A stretch of 64,000 nucleotides of DNA, taken from JACDQM01 sp044373315. Its GTDB lineage: Bacteria > Pseudomonadota > Gammaproteobacteria > Burkholderiales > Burkholderiaceae_C. A program made the translations under genes and the position numbers. Location: the NCBI RefSeq assembly GCF_044373315.1, contig NZ_JBILQK010000012.1, forward strand, positions 1 to 64,000. The letters run 5' to 3'. The notes below the pieces were generated by a model. That model was not told where the DNA came from, did not search any database, and was given only the letters and a program-made list of their open reading frames with translations. Shown in pieces: positions 45,916-54,624 of the stretch. Each line of letters starts with the position of its first letter. Position 1 is the first letter of the stretch.

Positions 45916-47934
45916 ATGCCAGACTTCCAGACAGCATTTCCCTTGGGGTTCGCGCTCGTCGCCAGTGGCTGGCTGGCTTGGCTGGGCGTGGAATCCGCCG
46001 CACGCCAACCGCGGACACCCGCCCAGACGCTCAGCAGCGCCACGTTGCTGAGCCTAGGCTTGTGGTGGCCGGTCTGGTCTGCAAGCAGCGCGGTGCCCTG
46101 GTCGGCTTGGGCCACGCTGAAGTTCGCGGCGCTGGCTGCCTTGCTGACGATGGCAGCTGTTCTGATCCACCTGCTGGGCCCGCGCGAAGGCCGATTCCGC
46201 ATCCTTTCCGTGATTGCCACGGCCCTGATCGGCGCTGCCATGCTGGCCGGTGCCCTGGCTTGCCTGCAGGCGCCGGCTCTTGCGCAGGGCATGGACCTCG
46301 CCTGGCTGCTCGGACTAGCCGCGGCGCAATCCGTTCTCCTGCTGGGTGCCTTGGCGCTGCAACACAGCGGCGCGGGCGGCGCGCTGCTGCGCCTGCTCAC
46401 CGTGCTGCCGGCCTGCCTGCTGCCCTTGCTGTGGCATGCGCCGTCCACCGCCGCCGCGCAGGACTGGCTGGCCGGGCCCGTCTTGATGAGCCTTCCCTTG
46501 CTGGGCCTGCTGGCGGTCAGCGGCCTGCTGCTGGCGCGCGAAGCGGGCCAGGCCAGGGCAGAGTCGGAACGCTCCGTCGAAGTACTGCGCAAAGCGCTGA
46601 CCGACCCGCTGACCCAGCTGCCGAGCCGCCAGGCCATCGAACAAGAGCTGGAGTCCCTCACCGCGCGCTCCGACCGCAGCGGCCAGTCGCTGGCGGTGCT
46701 GGTGTTCAATCTGGACGGCTTCCACAACATCAACAGCGGCCTGGGCCATGACGTCGGCGACCAGGTCTTGCGCGATGTGGCCGCACGGCTGACCCAGTCC
46801 AAAGGCGGGCAAGAACGGATCGGGCGCATCGCGGCCGACGAATTCGTGCTGATCACGCCTTACAGCATGGACATGCAGGCGCTTTCCGCCCGGGCCAACC
46901 GGGTACTAGCCGAGCTGTCCCGGCCTTACAGCATCAGCGGCCAGGAGATGCCGCTGGGCTGCTCGGCCGGTATCTCCATCTATCCCGAGCATGGCGCCGC
47001 CCGGCGTCTGCTGACCTGCGCCAACCAGGCCTCACTGGCAGCCAAGCGGCTCGGCGGCGCCTGCTTCAGCGTCTACACGCCCGGCATGGACCAGGACGGC
47101 CGCAAGCAGCTGGAATTGCTGAAAGACCTGCACCACGCCATCGAGCGCAAGGAAATGGAGCTGTTCTTCCAGCCCAAGATCGATGCTGCCAGCGGCCAGG
47201 TGACGGCCGCTGAAGCCCTGCTGCGCTGGCGCCATCCCGTCAAGGGCATGATTTCGCCCGCGGTGTTCATTCCGGTAGCCGAACGTTTCGGGCTGATGCG
47301 TGATCTTGGCAACTGGGTCATCGAGGCGGCCTGCGTGCAGGCCAGACGCTGGCGTGATGAAGGCTTGCGCATGCGCGTGGCCATCAACCTCTCGGTGCTG
47401 CAGATGCGTCAGCCCGACATCGTCGAACGGATCGAGCGAACGCTGAACGAACACCGCATCCAGCCCGATCTGCTGACTTGCGAAATCACTGAATCGGTCG
47501 CCATGGAGGACACCCAGGCGACGCAGCAGACCTTTGCCCGGCTGGGCGAGCTGGGCGTGCATCTGTCGATCGATGATTTCGGCACCGGCTATTCCAGCCT
47601 GGCCTACCTGCGCAAGCTGCCGGCTTCGGAACTGAAGATCGATCGCAGCTTCGTCTGCGAGATCGATACCAACTCACATGCCTGGGCTGTCGTGCACGCC
47701 ATCGTCCGCATGGCCCATGCGATGAACCTGCGCGTGGTGGCCGAAGGCGTTGAAACCGAGATGCAGCAGAAGTACCTGATCAAGCTCGGTTGTGACGAGC
47801 TTCAGGGCTATCTGTTCGCCAAGCCCATGTCGGCCGAAGCCATCCTGCTCTGGGCCAAGAACGACAGCGAAAGCAAGGCGCCCGAGTTCCGCGCCTCCCT
47901 GTTCGGCGAGACGGCGCCGGTCGACCTGCGCTGA
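45916..47934 (+). CDS. Membrane-anchored GGDEF/EAL c-di-GMP protein
   Basis: A 672-residue protein. About seven hydrophobic segments form an N-terminal membrane domain (residues 1-215) of no recognised family. The GGDEF domain (about 225-390) carries AADEF in place of GGDEF, so diguanylate cyclase activity is improbable and it may be a GTP-binding regulator. The EAL domain (about 405-650) has AEALLRWRHP with the EAL glutamate, a N in INLSVLQM, E in CEITES, DDFGTGYSSL and K in ELKIDRSF, so phosphodiesterase activity is likely. Divergent from ligA, with a 134-base gap. Confidence 0.9.
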   Translation: MPDFQTAFPLGFALVASGWLAWLGVESAARQPRTPAQTLSSATLLSLGLWWPVWSASSAVPWSAWATLKFAALAALLTMAAVLIHLLGPREGRFRILSVIATALIGAAMLAGALACLQAPALAQGMDLAWLLGLAAAQSVLLLGALALQHSGAGGALLRLLTVLPACLLPLLWHAPSTAAAQDWLAGPVLMSLPLLGLLAVSGLLLAREAGQARAESERSVEVLRKALTDPLTQLPSRQAIEQELESLTARSDRSGQSLAVLVFNLDGFHNINSGLGHDVGDQVLRDVAARLTQSKGGQERIGRIAADEFVLITPYSMDMQALSARANRVLAELSRPYSISGQEMPLGCSAGISIYPEHGAARRLLTCANQASLAAKRLGGACFSVYTPGMDQDGRKQLELLKDLHHAIERKEMELFFQPKIDAASGQVTAAEALLRWRHPVKGMISPAVFIPVAERFGLMRDLGNWVIEAACVQARRWRDEGLRMRVAINLSVLQMRQPDIVERIERTLNEHRIQPDLLTCEITESVAMEDTQATQQTFARLGELGVHLSIDDFGTGYSSLAYLRKLPASELKIDRSFVCEIDTNSHAWAVVHAIVRMAHAMNLRVVAEGVETEMQQKYLIKLGCDELQGYLFAKPMSAEAILLWAKNDSESKAPEFRASLFGETAPVDLR

Positions 47935-47954
47935 GCGCAGGCCAAGATGGGGCT

Positions 47955-49262
47955 TCAGGGCGCTTCGGCGGGGGCCGCCGTCGGTGCCCGGGTGATCATC
48001 ACCTGGTCCACCCTGTGGCTGTCCACGTCCATCACCTCGAAGCGCCAGCCTTCCCACTGCACATGGTCGGTGCGGCGCGGAATGCGGCGCAGCATCACCA
48101 TCAGGAAGCCCGCCAGCGTGTCGTACTGCCCCGCATGCGGCAGACTCTCCAGCCCCAGCGCGCGCTGCACATCAGGGATGGGCGTGATGCCGTCGGCCAG
48201 GAAGGAGCCATCTTCGCGGCGCACGATCTGCTCTTCGTCATGGCTGGCCACCAGGCTGCCCATCACCGTGCTCATCACGTCGTTGAGGGTGATCACGCCC
48301 ACCACCAGGCTGTATTCGTTGACGATGACGGCGAAGTCTTCCAGCGCCTGGCGGAACTGGGTCAGCACCTCGGACAGCGTCAGCCGGTCGGGCACCATCA
48401 GCACCTTCTTCACCAGGCCGGGCGTGCCACGCAGGCTGATAGGCTCGTCGCGCAGCACGCGCTGGAACAGATCGGTGGCATCCACATAGCCCACCACCTG
48501 GTCGATCTCGCCGTCGCAGACCAGATAGGTGGAATGCGGGTCCTCGGCAATGCGGTTGCGCACCAGCGCATCGTCATCGTCGAGGGAGAAGAACACGATG
48601 CGCTCGCGCGTGGTCATCGCGCTCTCGACGGTGCGGGTGTCGAGCTCGAAGACATTGGCAATCATCTGCTGCTCGGCGTCCGCCACCACGCCGGCCTGGT
48701 TACCGGCCTCGGTCAGCGCCAGGATGTCATGGTGCGTGATCGTGTTGTCGCGCTCGGCAGGCCGGCCCATCAGGCGGATCAGGCCGGTGGTCAGCGTGCT
48801 GAACACCCAGGCCAGCGGCCGCAGCAGCGTCACCAGCGTGAGCATCGGCCCGACCACCACCACCGCCATGCGCTCGGGCTCGTTCATCGACAGGCGCTTG
48901 GGCAGCAGATCGGCCAGCACGATGAACAGCGCGGTGATGGTGACGAAGGACAGGCCGAAGCCCAGCGTCTGTGCGCGCTCCGGCGTGGTCAGCAGGCGCA
49001 GCGCGGCTTCGTAGTGCGGTGTCAGCGCGCCCTCGCCGACGATGCCGCCCAGGATGGCCACCATGTTGACGCCGATCTGCACCACGGTGAAGTAATGGCC
49101 CGGCTGCTCCTGCACCGCCAGCACGCGCGCGGCGCGCGCCTCTCCTTCATCGGCCATCTGCTGCAGACGCAGGCGGCGCGAAGCGGCCAGCGCCATCTCG
49201 GCCACCGAGAAAAAGGCGGCCGCTGCGATCAGCACGGCAATCAGCAGCAGGCTTGTACTCAT
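47955..49262 (-). CDS. CNNM/CorC (HlyC)-family membrane transport protein
   Basis: A 435-residue protein. The DUF21 membrane domain (residues about 1-200; four hydrophobic helices, GHYFTVVQIGVNMVAILGGIVGEG) is followed by two CBS domains (about 215-340) and the C-terminal CorC_HlyC domain (QYDTLAGFLMVMLRRIPRRTDHVQWEGWRFEVMDVD). Members move magnesium or cobalt or act as envelope stress proteins; the old hemolysin name is not supported. Eleven bases upstream lies zipA. Confidence 0.9.
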   Translation of the reverse strand: MSTSLLLIAVLIAAAAFFSVAEMALAASRRLRLQQMADEGEARAARVLAVQEQPGHYFTVVQIGVNMVAILGGIVGEGALTPHYEAALRLLTTPERAQTLGFGLSFVTITALFIVLADLLPKRLSMNEPERMAVVVVGPMLTLVTLLRPLAWVFSTLTTGLIRLMGRPAERDNTITHHDILALTEAGNQAGVVADAEQQMIANVFELDTRTVESAMTTRERIVFFSLDDDDALVRNRIAEDPHSTYLVCDGEIDQVVGYVDATDLFQRVLRDEPISLRGTPGLVKKVLMVPDRLTLSEVLTQFRQALEDFAVIVNEYSLVVGVITLNDVMSTVMGSLVASHDEEQIVRREDGSFLADGITPIPDVQRALGLESLPHAGQYDTLAGFLMVMLRRIPRRTDHVQWEGWRFEVMDVDSHRVDQVMITRAPTAAPAEAP

Positions 49263-49272
49263 AGGTTCTGGT

Positions 49273-50370
49273 CTAGCTGAACAGCCGTCGTGCCACCAAC
49301 GAGCCAGCGGCCAGGTCGCGCGAGGCCAGGGCCTTGTACAAGGTGCCCAACTCCTGGTCGATGGCGGCGAAGGCATGCAGGTTCAGCACCTGGCCGCGAT
49401 CGTCGCAGATGTCGGCCTCGAAGTCGCGCGACAACGCCCGGGCGGATTCCTGCCAGGCCGCAAAGGGCTCCAGCGCCTCCGGCGTCTGAGGCACGTCCAG
49501 CGCCAGCGTCAGCTCACGCAAGGAGGAGGCTTGCGGGTCTTCCGCCAGCGCAGCCTGGGGCTCGAAGCCCAGCGTCAGCACCGGCGGAGCGCCTTCATCC
49601 TGCGAAGGCATCACCAGGCGCCCCGGCACCGCACCCGGCACAAAGCCGTGGCGCAAGGCCATCTGCTGCACATAACCCAGGGTCCAGGCGGCATTGCGGG
49701 CCCGCAGCAGCACCGCCAGCTGGGCATCATGTGCCCCGGCGAACTGGTCCAGCTCGCGGCCCCGGCCGACCACGTCCAGCATGTCGGGGAACTGCGCGAA
49801 GCCACCGATGCCGTCGGCAAAGCCCTGCACCTTTTGCACGAACTCCGAATACTCGATCTCGTTGAGCGCACCACTGCGGTTGGCCATCTGCAGGCCGGCC
49901 TGGAACTCGCCGTAGCGCTGGCCTGGTGCGGGCAACTCCCATTCGCCGCGCTCGGCATTCAGGCCTTCGATGTGGAATGGCTTGGTGCCGGCTCGGCGAC
50001 TGCCCGGCAGATGCGCCAGCGCCATCTCACCGCCGATGGGCGTCTCGACATGAATGGCCGCGATCGCATCGATCAGCGCATCAATGCGATTCGAGGGCTT
50101 GCGCGGCGGCTGCCGCACCACCGCCGGAATGGTGTCATCCATGCTGGGCGCATAGTTCGTGCCCGGCTCGTTGAACGGTTCGGCCACGGCGGCCTGCGCC
50201 TCACCCAGGCTGGGTTCGGTGCGCTCTGCACCGATGCCGCCCAGCGTGGGTTCGATCGGCGGCGCGGCGCGGCGCGGTCCGGCCTTGCGCGCAGTCCACA
50301 GTCCATGGATCAGCACGGCCACCAGAACCAGGCCACCGGCAATGGCAAGAAGAACCGTCAAACTCATCAT
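49273..50370 (-). CDS. zipA: ZipA-like cell division protein
   Basis: A 365-residue protein with one N-terminal membrane helix (residues about 5-22, VLLAIAGGLVLVAVLIHGLW), a Pro/Glu-rich linker and a C-terminal ZipA-type FtsZ-binding domain (about 220-350; GFEPQAALAEDPQASSLRELTLALDVPQTPEALEPF). The FtsZ-binding part is diverged, so the assignment rests on architecture plus the smc-zipA-ligA context found in related genomes. The start overlaps the smc stop (ATGA). Confidence 0.8.
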   Translation of the reverse strand: MMSLTVLLAIAGGLVLVAVLIHGLWTARKAGPRRAAPPIEPTLGGIGAERTEPSLGEAQAAVAEPFNEPGTNYAPSMDDTIPAVVRQPPRKPSNRIDALIDAIAAIHVETPIGGEMALAHLPGSRRAGTKPFHIEGLNAERGEWELPAPGQRYGEFQAGLQMANRSGALNEIEYSEFVQKVQGFADGIGGFAQFPDMLDVVGRGRELDQFAGAHDAQLAVLLRARNAAWTLGYVQQMALRHGFVPGAVPGRLVMPSQDEGAPPVLTLGFEPQAALAEDPQASSLRELTLALDVPQTPEALEPFAAWQESARALSRDFEADICDDRGQVLNLHAFAAIDQELGTLYKALASRDLAAGSLVARRLFS

Positions 50371-53300
50371 GCCTCCGCCATGCCCAGCGCCGCTTCCATA
50401 TCGACCGCAACGATGCGGGACACACCCTGCTCCTGCATGGTCACACCAATCAGTTGTTCAGCCATTTCCATTGCAATCTTGTTGTGCGAGATGAACAGGA
50501 ACTGCGTACCCTTGCTGCTCATCTCCTTGACCAGCTTCGCATAACGCTCGGTGTTGGCATCGTCCAGCGGCGCATCCACCTCGTCCAGCAGGCAGAAGGG
50601 GGCCGGGTTCAGCATGAAGATCGCGAACACCAGCGCGATCGCGGTCAGGGCCTTCTCGCCGCCGGACAGCAGGTGGATGGTTGAGTTCTTCTTGCCGGGC
50701 GGCTGCGCCATCACCTGAACCCCGGCATCCAGCACTTCCTCGCCCGTCATCATCAGCTTGGCCTGGCCGCCGCCGAACAGGCTGGGGAACATGCGCCCGA
50801 AATGCTCGTTGACCTGGTTGAAGGTGTTCATCAGCAGGTCGCGCGTTTCCAGGTCGATCTTGTGGATCGCGTCTTCCAGCGTCTTCATCGCGGAGCTCAG
50901 GTCGGCGTACTGGGCATCGAGGAAGGTCTTGCGCTCGCGCGCCGTCGTCAGCTCGTCCAGCGCGGCCAGGTTGACCGCACCCAGGGCCGCGATCTCGCGG
51001 TTGATGCGGTCGATCTCGCCCTGCAGGCCCCAGAGCTTGACGTTGCCTTCTTCCACGCCCTTGGCCAGCGCCTCCAGGTCGACACCAGCGGCCGTCAGCT
51101 GTTCCATGAACTGCGCGCCGCCCAGTTGCGCAGCCTGCTCTTCGAGCTGCAGCTTGGTCAGGCGCTCGCGCAAGGGGTCCAGGCTGCGCTCGAAGGACAG
51201 GCGCTGCTCATCCGCACGGCGCAGGCGCAGGCTGAGATCGTCGTAGTTGCTGCGCACGGCGGCCAGCGCCTGCTCCCGCTCCAGCTTGATCGCCAGCGCG
51301 TCCTGCAAGCCCGCCTGCGCGGCGGCATCGTTGAGCGCTTCCAGCTCCTGCTGCAAGCCCGTCGCCGACTGCGTGTTCTGCAGCACCTGGGCCTGCGCGG
51401 TCTCGATCGAGCGCTGCAGCTCGCCACGGCGCGCCGCCAGCGTCCGGGCGCTGAAGACGGCCTCCTGGGCGCGGCGCTCCAGCGCACGCAGCTGCTCGCG
51501 TGCCTCGGCCAGCCGGCGCTCGGCCTGGATCACGCCGTCTTCCAGCTCGGCATGGCGCTCCTGGCAGTTGGCCAGCTGCAGGTCCAGCTCCTCGAAACGG
51601 GCCTCGCCGGTGACGCGTCGCTCCTGCAGCTCTTCCATCTGCGCGTCGACTTCGGCCAGCTCTTCCTGCAGCTGGGCGCGCCGCGTGCTGGCGGCCTCGG
51701 CCTGGCTGGACAGGCGCAGCAGCTCCACATGCAGCTGGTGCGCGCGGGTCTGCGTCTCGCCGGCTTCGCGGCGCAAGGCGACCAGGCGCTGAGAGGCCTC
51801 GGTATAGGCCGCCTCGGCACGGATCAGTGCGGACTTGGATTCGTCGGCGATCAGCGTCTGGGCGCGCAACTCCAGCGTCAGCTGCTCGATCTCCTGGGCG
51901 CGGGCCAGCATGCCGGCCTGCTCGGAATCGGGCGCGTAGAAGCTGACCGCGAACTGGCTGACCGCATGGCCCTGGGCCGTCATGATCAGCTCGCCATGCG
52001 CCAGCTTGGCGCGGCCGGCCAGCGCTTCGTCCAGCGAGGCGGCCGTGTAGACGCCTTCCAGCCAGTCGTTCAGCAGCGCCTTCAGCCCGGGGTCATCCAG
52101 GCGGAGCAGATCGGACAGGCGCGGCAGCGTCTGGTGGGTGTTGGCAATCGCACTGGTCGGCGCTGAATAGAAGGCCAGCCGCGCAGGCGGCGGGTCTTGG
52201 TCGAAGGCGCGCACTGTCTCCAGCCGCCCCACGGCCAGCGCCGCCATGCGTTCGCGCAGCGCCGCCTCCAGCGCGTTCTCCCAGCCTTGCTGGATATGCA
52301 ACCGAGTCCACAGGCCCTGCAGCCCCTCCAGCCCATGCTTGGCCAGCCAGGGCTTGAGCTTGCCCTCGGTCTGCACTTTTTCCTGCAGCGCGCGCAGCGC
52401 CTCCAGACGGGCAGACAGCTCACCCTGGCGGCCGATCTGCGCATTGGCGTCCTGCTGCGCGGCGCGGCGTGACTCCTCCTGCGCGGGCAGATGATCGCTG
52501 AGCTCATGCAGTCGGGCATCGGCCAGATCACGCGCCTCGTCGGCGGCTTCGCTCTGGCGCTTTAAGTCGGCCAGGCGCTCGGCATCCGGCGCGGCCAGAC
52601 CCTGGCGTTCCTGCGCCAGCCGCTCGCGCCGCGTGCGCAGCGTGCGGTTCTGCTCGTCGATGCTGCGGCTCTCGGCCGCCAGCACCTGGATCTGCTGCTG
52701 CACCTGCACCACCTGGCCGCGCTGCTCGTTGGCACGGCTCTGGGCGGCGCGCACGGTCTCCTCGACAGCGGGCAGATTGCCGGCCTGCTCTTCGGCCTGG
52801 GCGGCGAGGATTTCGCTCTGTTCCTCGGCCGTGGCGATCTGCTCGGCAATGGTTTCCTGCTCAAGCTGCGCCTGCTCGCTGCGCTCGGCCCATTGTTGGT
52901 TCTGCGCCTGCAATTCGGCCAGCCGCGCCTCGACGCGCGAGCGTCCCTCGACCACATAGCGGATGCGTTCTTCCAGCCGACTGACTTCCAGCTGCGCCTC
53001 GGCCATGCGGCCCTGCTCGGCATGCAACTCGTCGCCGGCGGCGTAATGCGCCTGGCGCACGGTTTCCAGCTCGGCCTCGACATGGCGCAGTTCTGCCAGC
53101 CGCGCTTCCAGCGCATTGGTCGCCTCGGCATGGGCCGTCTTGACGCGCGCCTCCTCGCCCGCGGCGTCGCGGTGCTTGAGGAACCACAGCTGGTGCAGCT
53201 TCAACGTGCCGGCATCCTGCAGCGCGCGGTAGGTGGCGGCCACCTCGGCCTGCTTCTCCAGGCGCTCGAGGTTGTTGTTCAGCTCGCGCAGGATGTCGTC

Positions 53301-53882
53301 CACGCGGGTCAGGTTCTCGCGCGTGTCCTTGAGGCGGTTCTCGGTCTCGCGGCGGCGCTCCTTGTACTTGGAGACGCCGGCAGCTTCTTCGAGAAACAGA
53401 CGCAACTCTTCGGGCTTGCTCTCGATGATGCGGCTGATCGTGCCCTGGCCGATGATGGCGTAGGCGCGCGGCCCCAGGCCCGTGCCCAGGAACACGTCCT
53501 GCACATCGCGGCGGCGCACTGGCTGGTTGTTGATGAAATAGCTGCTGGTACCGTCGCGCGTCAGGACGCGCTTGACGGCGATCTCGGCGAACTGGTTCCA
53601 CTGGCCGCCGGCACGCGCGTCTTCATTGCTGAACACCAGCTCCACGCTGGAGCGGCTGGCCGGCTTGCGGTTGCCCGAGCCGTTGAAGATCACGTCCTGC
53701 ATGGACTCGCCACGCAGCTCGGACGCCTTGCTTTCGCCCAGCACCCAGCGCACCGCGTCCATGATGTTGGATTTGCCGCAGCCATTCGGGCCGACCACGC
53801 CGACCAGCTGTCCAGGCAGCTGGAAGGTGGTGGGTTCAGCAAAGGACTTGAAGCCCGAGAGCTTGATCGAGTTCAGCCGCAT
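50367..53882 (-). CDS. smc: Chromosome segregation ATPase SMC
   Basis: A 1171-residue SMC. Walker A GPNGCGKSN at residues 31-39, two long coiled coils either side of a hinge (about 520-680), and C-terminal LLSGGEKALTAIAL signature with Walker B FCLLDEVDAPLDD. It forms ring-shaped dimers with ScpA and ScpB (not in the window) and organises newly replicated DNA. The leader on the minus strand holds a hairpin and T-run (53926-53945). Confidence 0.97.
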   Translation of the reverse strand: MRLNSIKLSGFKSFAEPTTFQLPGQLVGVVGPNGCGKSNIMDAVRWVLGESKASELRGESMQDVIFNGSGNRKPASRSSVELVFSNEDARAGGQWNQFAEIAVKRVLTRDGTSSYFINNQPVRRRDVQDVFLGTGLGPRAYAIIGQGTISRIIESKPEELRLFLEEAAGVSKYKERRRETENRLKDTRENLTRVDDILRELNNNLERLEKQAEVAATYRALQDAGTLKLHQLWFLKHRDAAGEEARVKTAHAEATNALEARLAELRHVEAELETVRQAHYAAGDELHAEQGRMAEAQLEVSRLEERIRYVVEGRSRVEARLAELQAQNQQWAERSEQAQLEQETIAEQIATAEEQSEILAAQAEEQAGNLPAVEETVRAAQSRANEQRGQVVQVQQQIQVLAAESRSIDEQNRTLRTRRERLAQERQGLAAPDAERLADLKRQSEAADEARDLADARLHELSDHLPAQEESRRAAQQDANAQIGRQGELSARLEALRALQEKVQTEGKLKPWLAKHGLEGLQGLWTRLHIQQGWENALEAALRERMAALAVGRLETVRAFDQDPPPARLAFYSAPTSAIANTHQTLPRLSDLLRLDDPGLKALLNDWLEGVYTAASLDEALAGRAKLAHGELIMTAQGHAVSQFAVSFYAPDSEQAGMLARAQEIEQLTLELRAQTLIADESKSALIRAEAAYTEASQRLVALRREAGETQTRAHQLHVELLRLSSQAEAASTRRAQLQEELAEVDAQMEELQERRVTGEARFEELDLQLANCQERHAELEDGVIQAERRLAEAREQLRALERRAQEAVFSARTLAARRGELQRSIETAQAQVLQNTQSATGLQQELEALNDAAAQAGLQDALAIKLEREQALAAVRSNYDDLSLRLRRADEQRLSFERSLDPLRERLTKLQLEEQAAQLGGAQFMEQLTAAGVDLEALAKGVEEGNVKLWGLQGEIDRINREIAALGAVNLAALDELTTARERKTFLDAQYADLSSAMKTLEDAIHKIDLETRDLLMNTFNQVNEHFGRMFPSLFGGGQAKLMMTGEEVLDAGVQVMAQPPGKKNSTIHLLSGGEKALTAIALVFAIFMLNPAPFCLLDEVDAPLDDANTERYAKLVKEMSSKGTQFLFISHNKIAMEMAEQLIGVTMQEQGVSRIVAVDMEAALGMAEA

Positions 53883-53925
53883 GGAGTTGGAATCTGAGCG
53901 CTAAGCCTTTGATTTATTTGCAGAA

Positions 53926-53945
53926 AAGCCCCTTGGTCGGGGCTT
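53926..53945 (-). terminator. Terminator-like hairpin in the smc leader
   Basis: On the minus strand AAGCCCC-GACCAA-GGGGCTT is a perfect 7-base stem followed by TTTTCTG, the layout of an intrinsic terminator. It sits 44 bases before the smc start and only about 13 bases after a TGGTATCAT extended -10-like element (53959-53967), with no gene ending just before it on that strand. Confidence 0.45.
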
Positions 53946-53958
53946 CGCTCGGGGCCGG

Positions 53959-53967
53959 ATGATACCA
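53959..53967 (-). promoter_or_regulatory. Candidate extended -10 element for smc
   Basis: Minus-strand TGGTATCAT matches an extended -10 (TGn-TATAAT type, with TATCAT). No convincing -35 is visible at 16-18 bases. Transcription would begin just upstream of the leader hairpin. Confidence 0.3.
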
Positions 53968-54033
53968 TTCGCCCTCCCTTGAAAATGGCTGTCGCCGGGC
54001 CCCCATCCGACGCCGGTCGAGCACGTAGAACAC

Positions 54034-54606
54034 ATGGCCAAGAACACGCCCGCCGCTGCCGCCAAGTCGGCCCGCAAACCCGCTGCATCGCCTGCCGCGA
54101 AGCCCGCCGCCAAGACCAAGGCCGTCGCGCCCAAGATGCGCAAGGCGCAGGATCTCGCGCCCAAGATGCGCGAGATGCCGCCCAACCCGCCGTCGCGCCC
54201 GAGCAAGGAACTGCATGCCTTCCCCAATCCGGCGCCAGAGCGCGACTATGTGATCCAGTTCCAGGTGCCCGAGTTCACCTGCCACTGCCCGCTGACCGGC
54301 CAACCCGACTTCGCGCACTTCACCATCGACATGATCGCGGACAAGTTCTGCGTCGAGCTGAAGAGCTTGAAGATGTACTTCTGGAGCTACCGCGACGAAG
54401 GCGCCTTCCACGAGAAGGTGACCAACACCATCCTCGAAGACATCGTGAAGGTCACCGACCCGCGCTTCATCCGCATCACAGCCAAGTGGTATGTGCGCGG
54501 CGGCATCTACACCAATGTGGTGGTCGAGCACCGCAAGAAGGGTTGGAAGCCCGCCCCGCGCGTGGATCTGCCGGCCCACGGTTTCGAGACCGGCCTGCTG
54601 CGCTGA
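54034..54606 (+). CDS. queF: NADPH-dependent 7-cyano-7-deazaguanine reductase QueF
   Basis: A 190-residue QueF that reduces preQ0 to preQ1 in queuosine biosynthesis. Catalytic Cys in CHCPLTGQPDFA with the Asp of PDF, and the ELKSLKMYFWSYRDEGAFHE and RGGIYTNVVVEH blocks. The core is of the short type. It is preceded by about 50 residues rich in Ala, Lys and Pro, with two APKMR repeats, which is unusual and looks like a nucleic-acid-binding tail. No preQ1 riboswitch is evident upstream. Confidence 0.95.
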   Translation: MAKNTPAAAAKSARKPAASPAAKPAAKTKAVAPKMRKAQDLAPKMREMPPNPPSRPSKELHAFPNPAPERDYVIQFQVPEFTCHCPLTGQPDFAHFTIDMIADKFCVELKSLKMYFWSYRDEGAFHEKVTNTILEDIVKVTDPRFIRITAKWYVRGGIYTNVVVEHRKKGWKPAPRVDLPAHGFETGLLR

Positions 54607-54624
54607 AGAGAGAGTGGCCCGACG

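Noticed and set aside
50802..52166. 454-codon plus-strand open frame antisense to smc
   Set aside because: Leu/Gln/Arg-rich low-complexity translation produced by the coiled-coil codons of smc.
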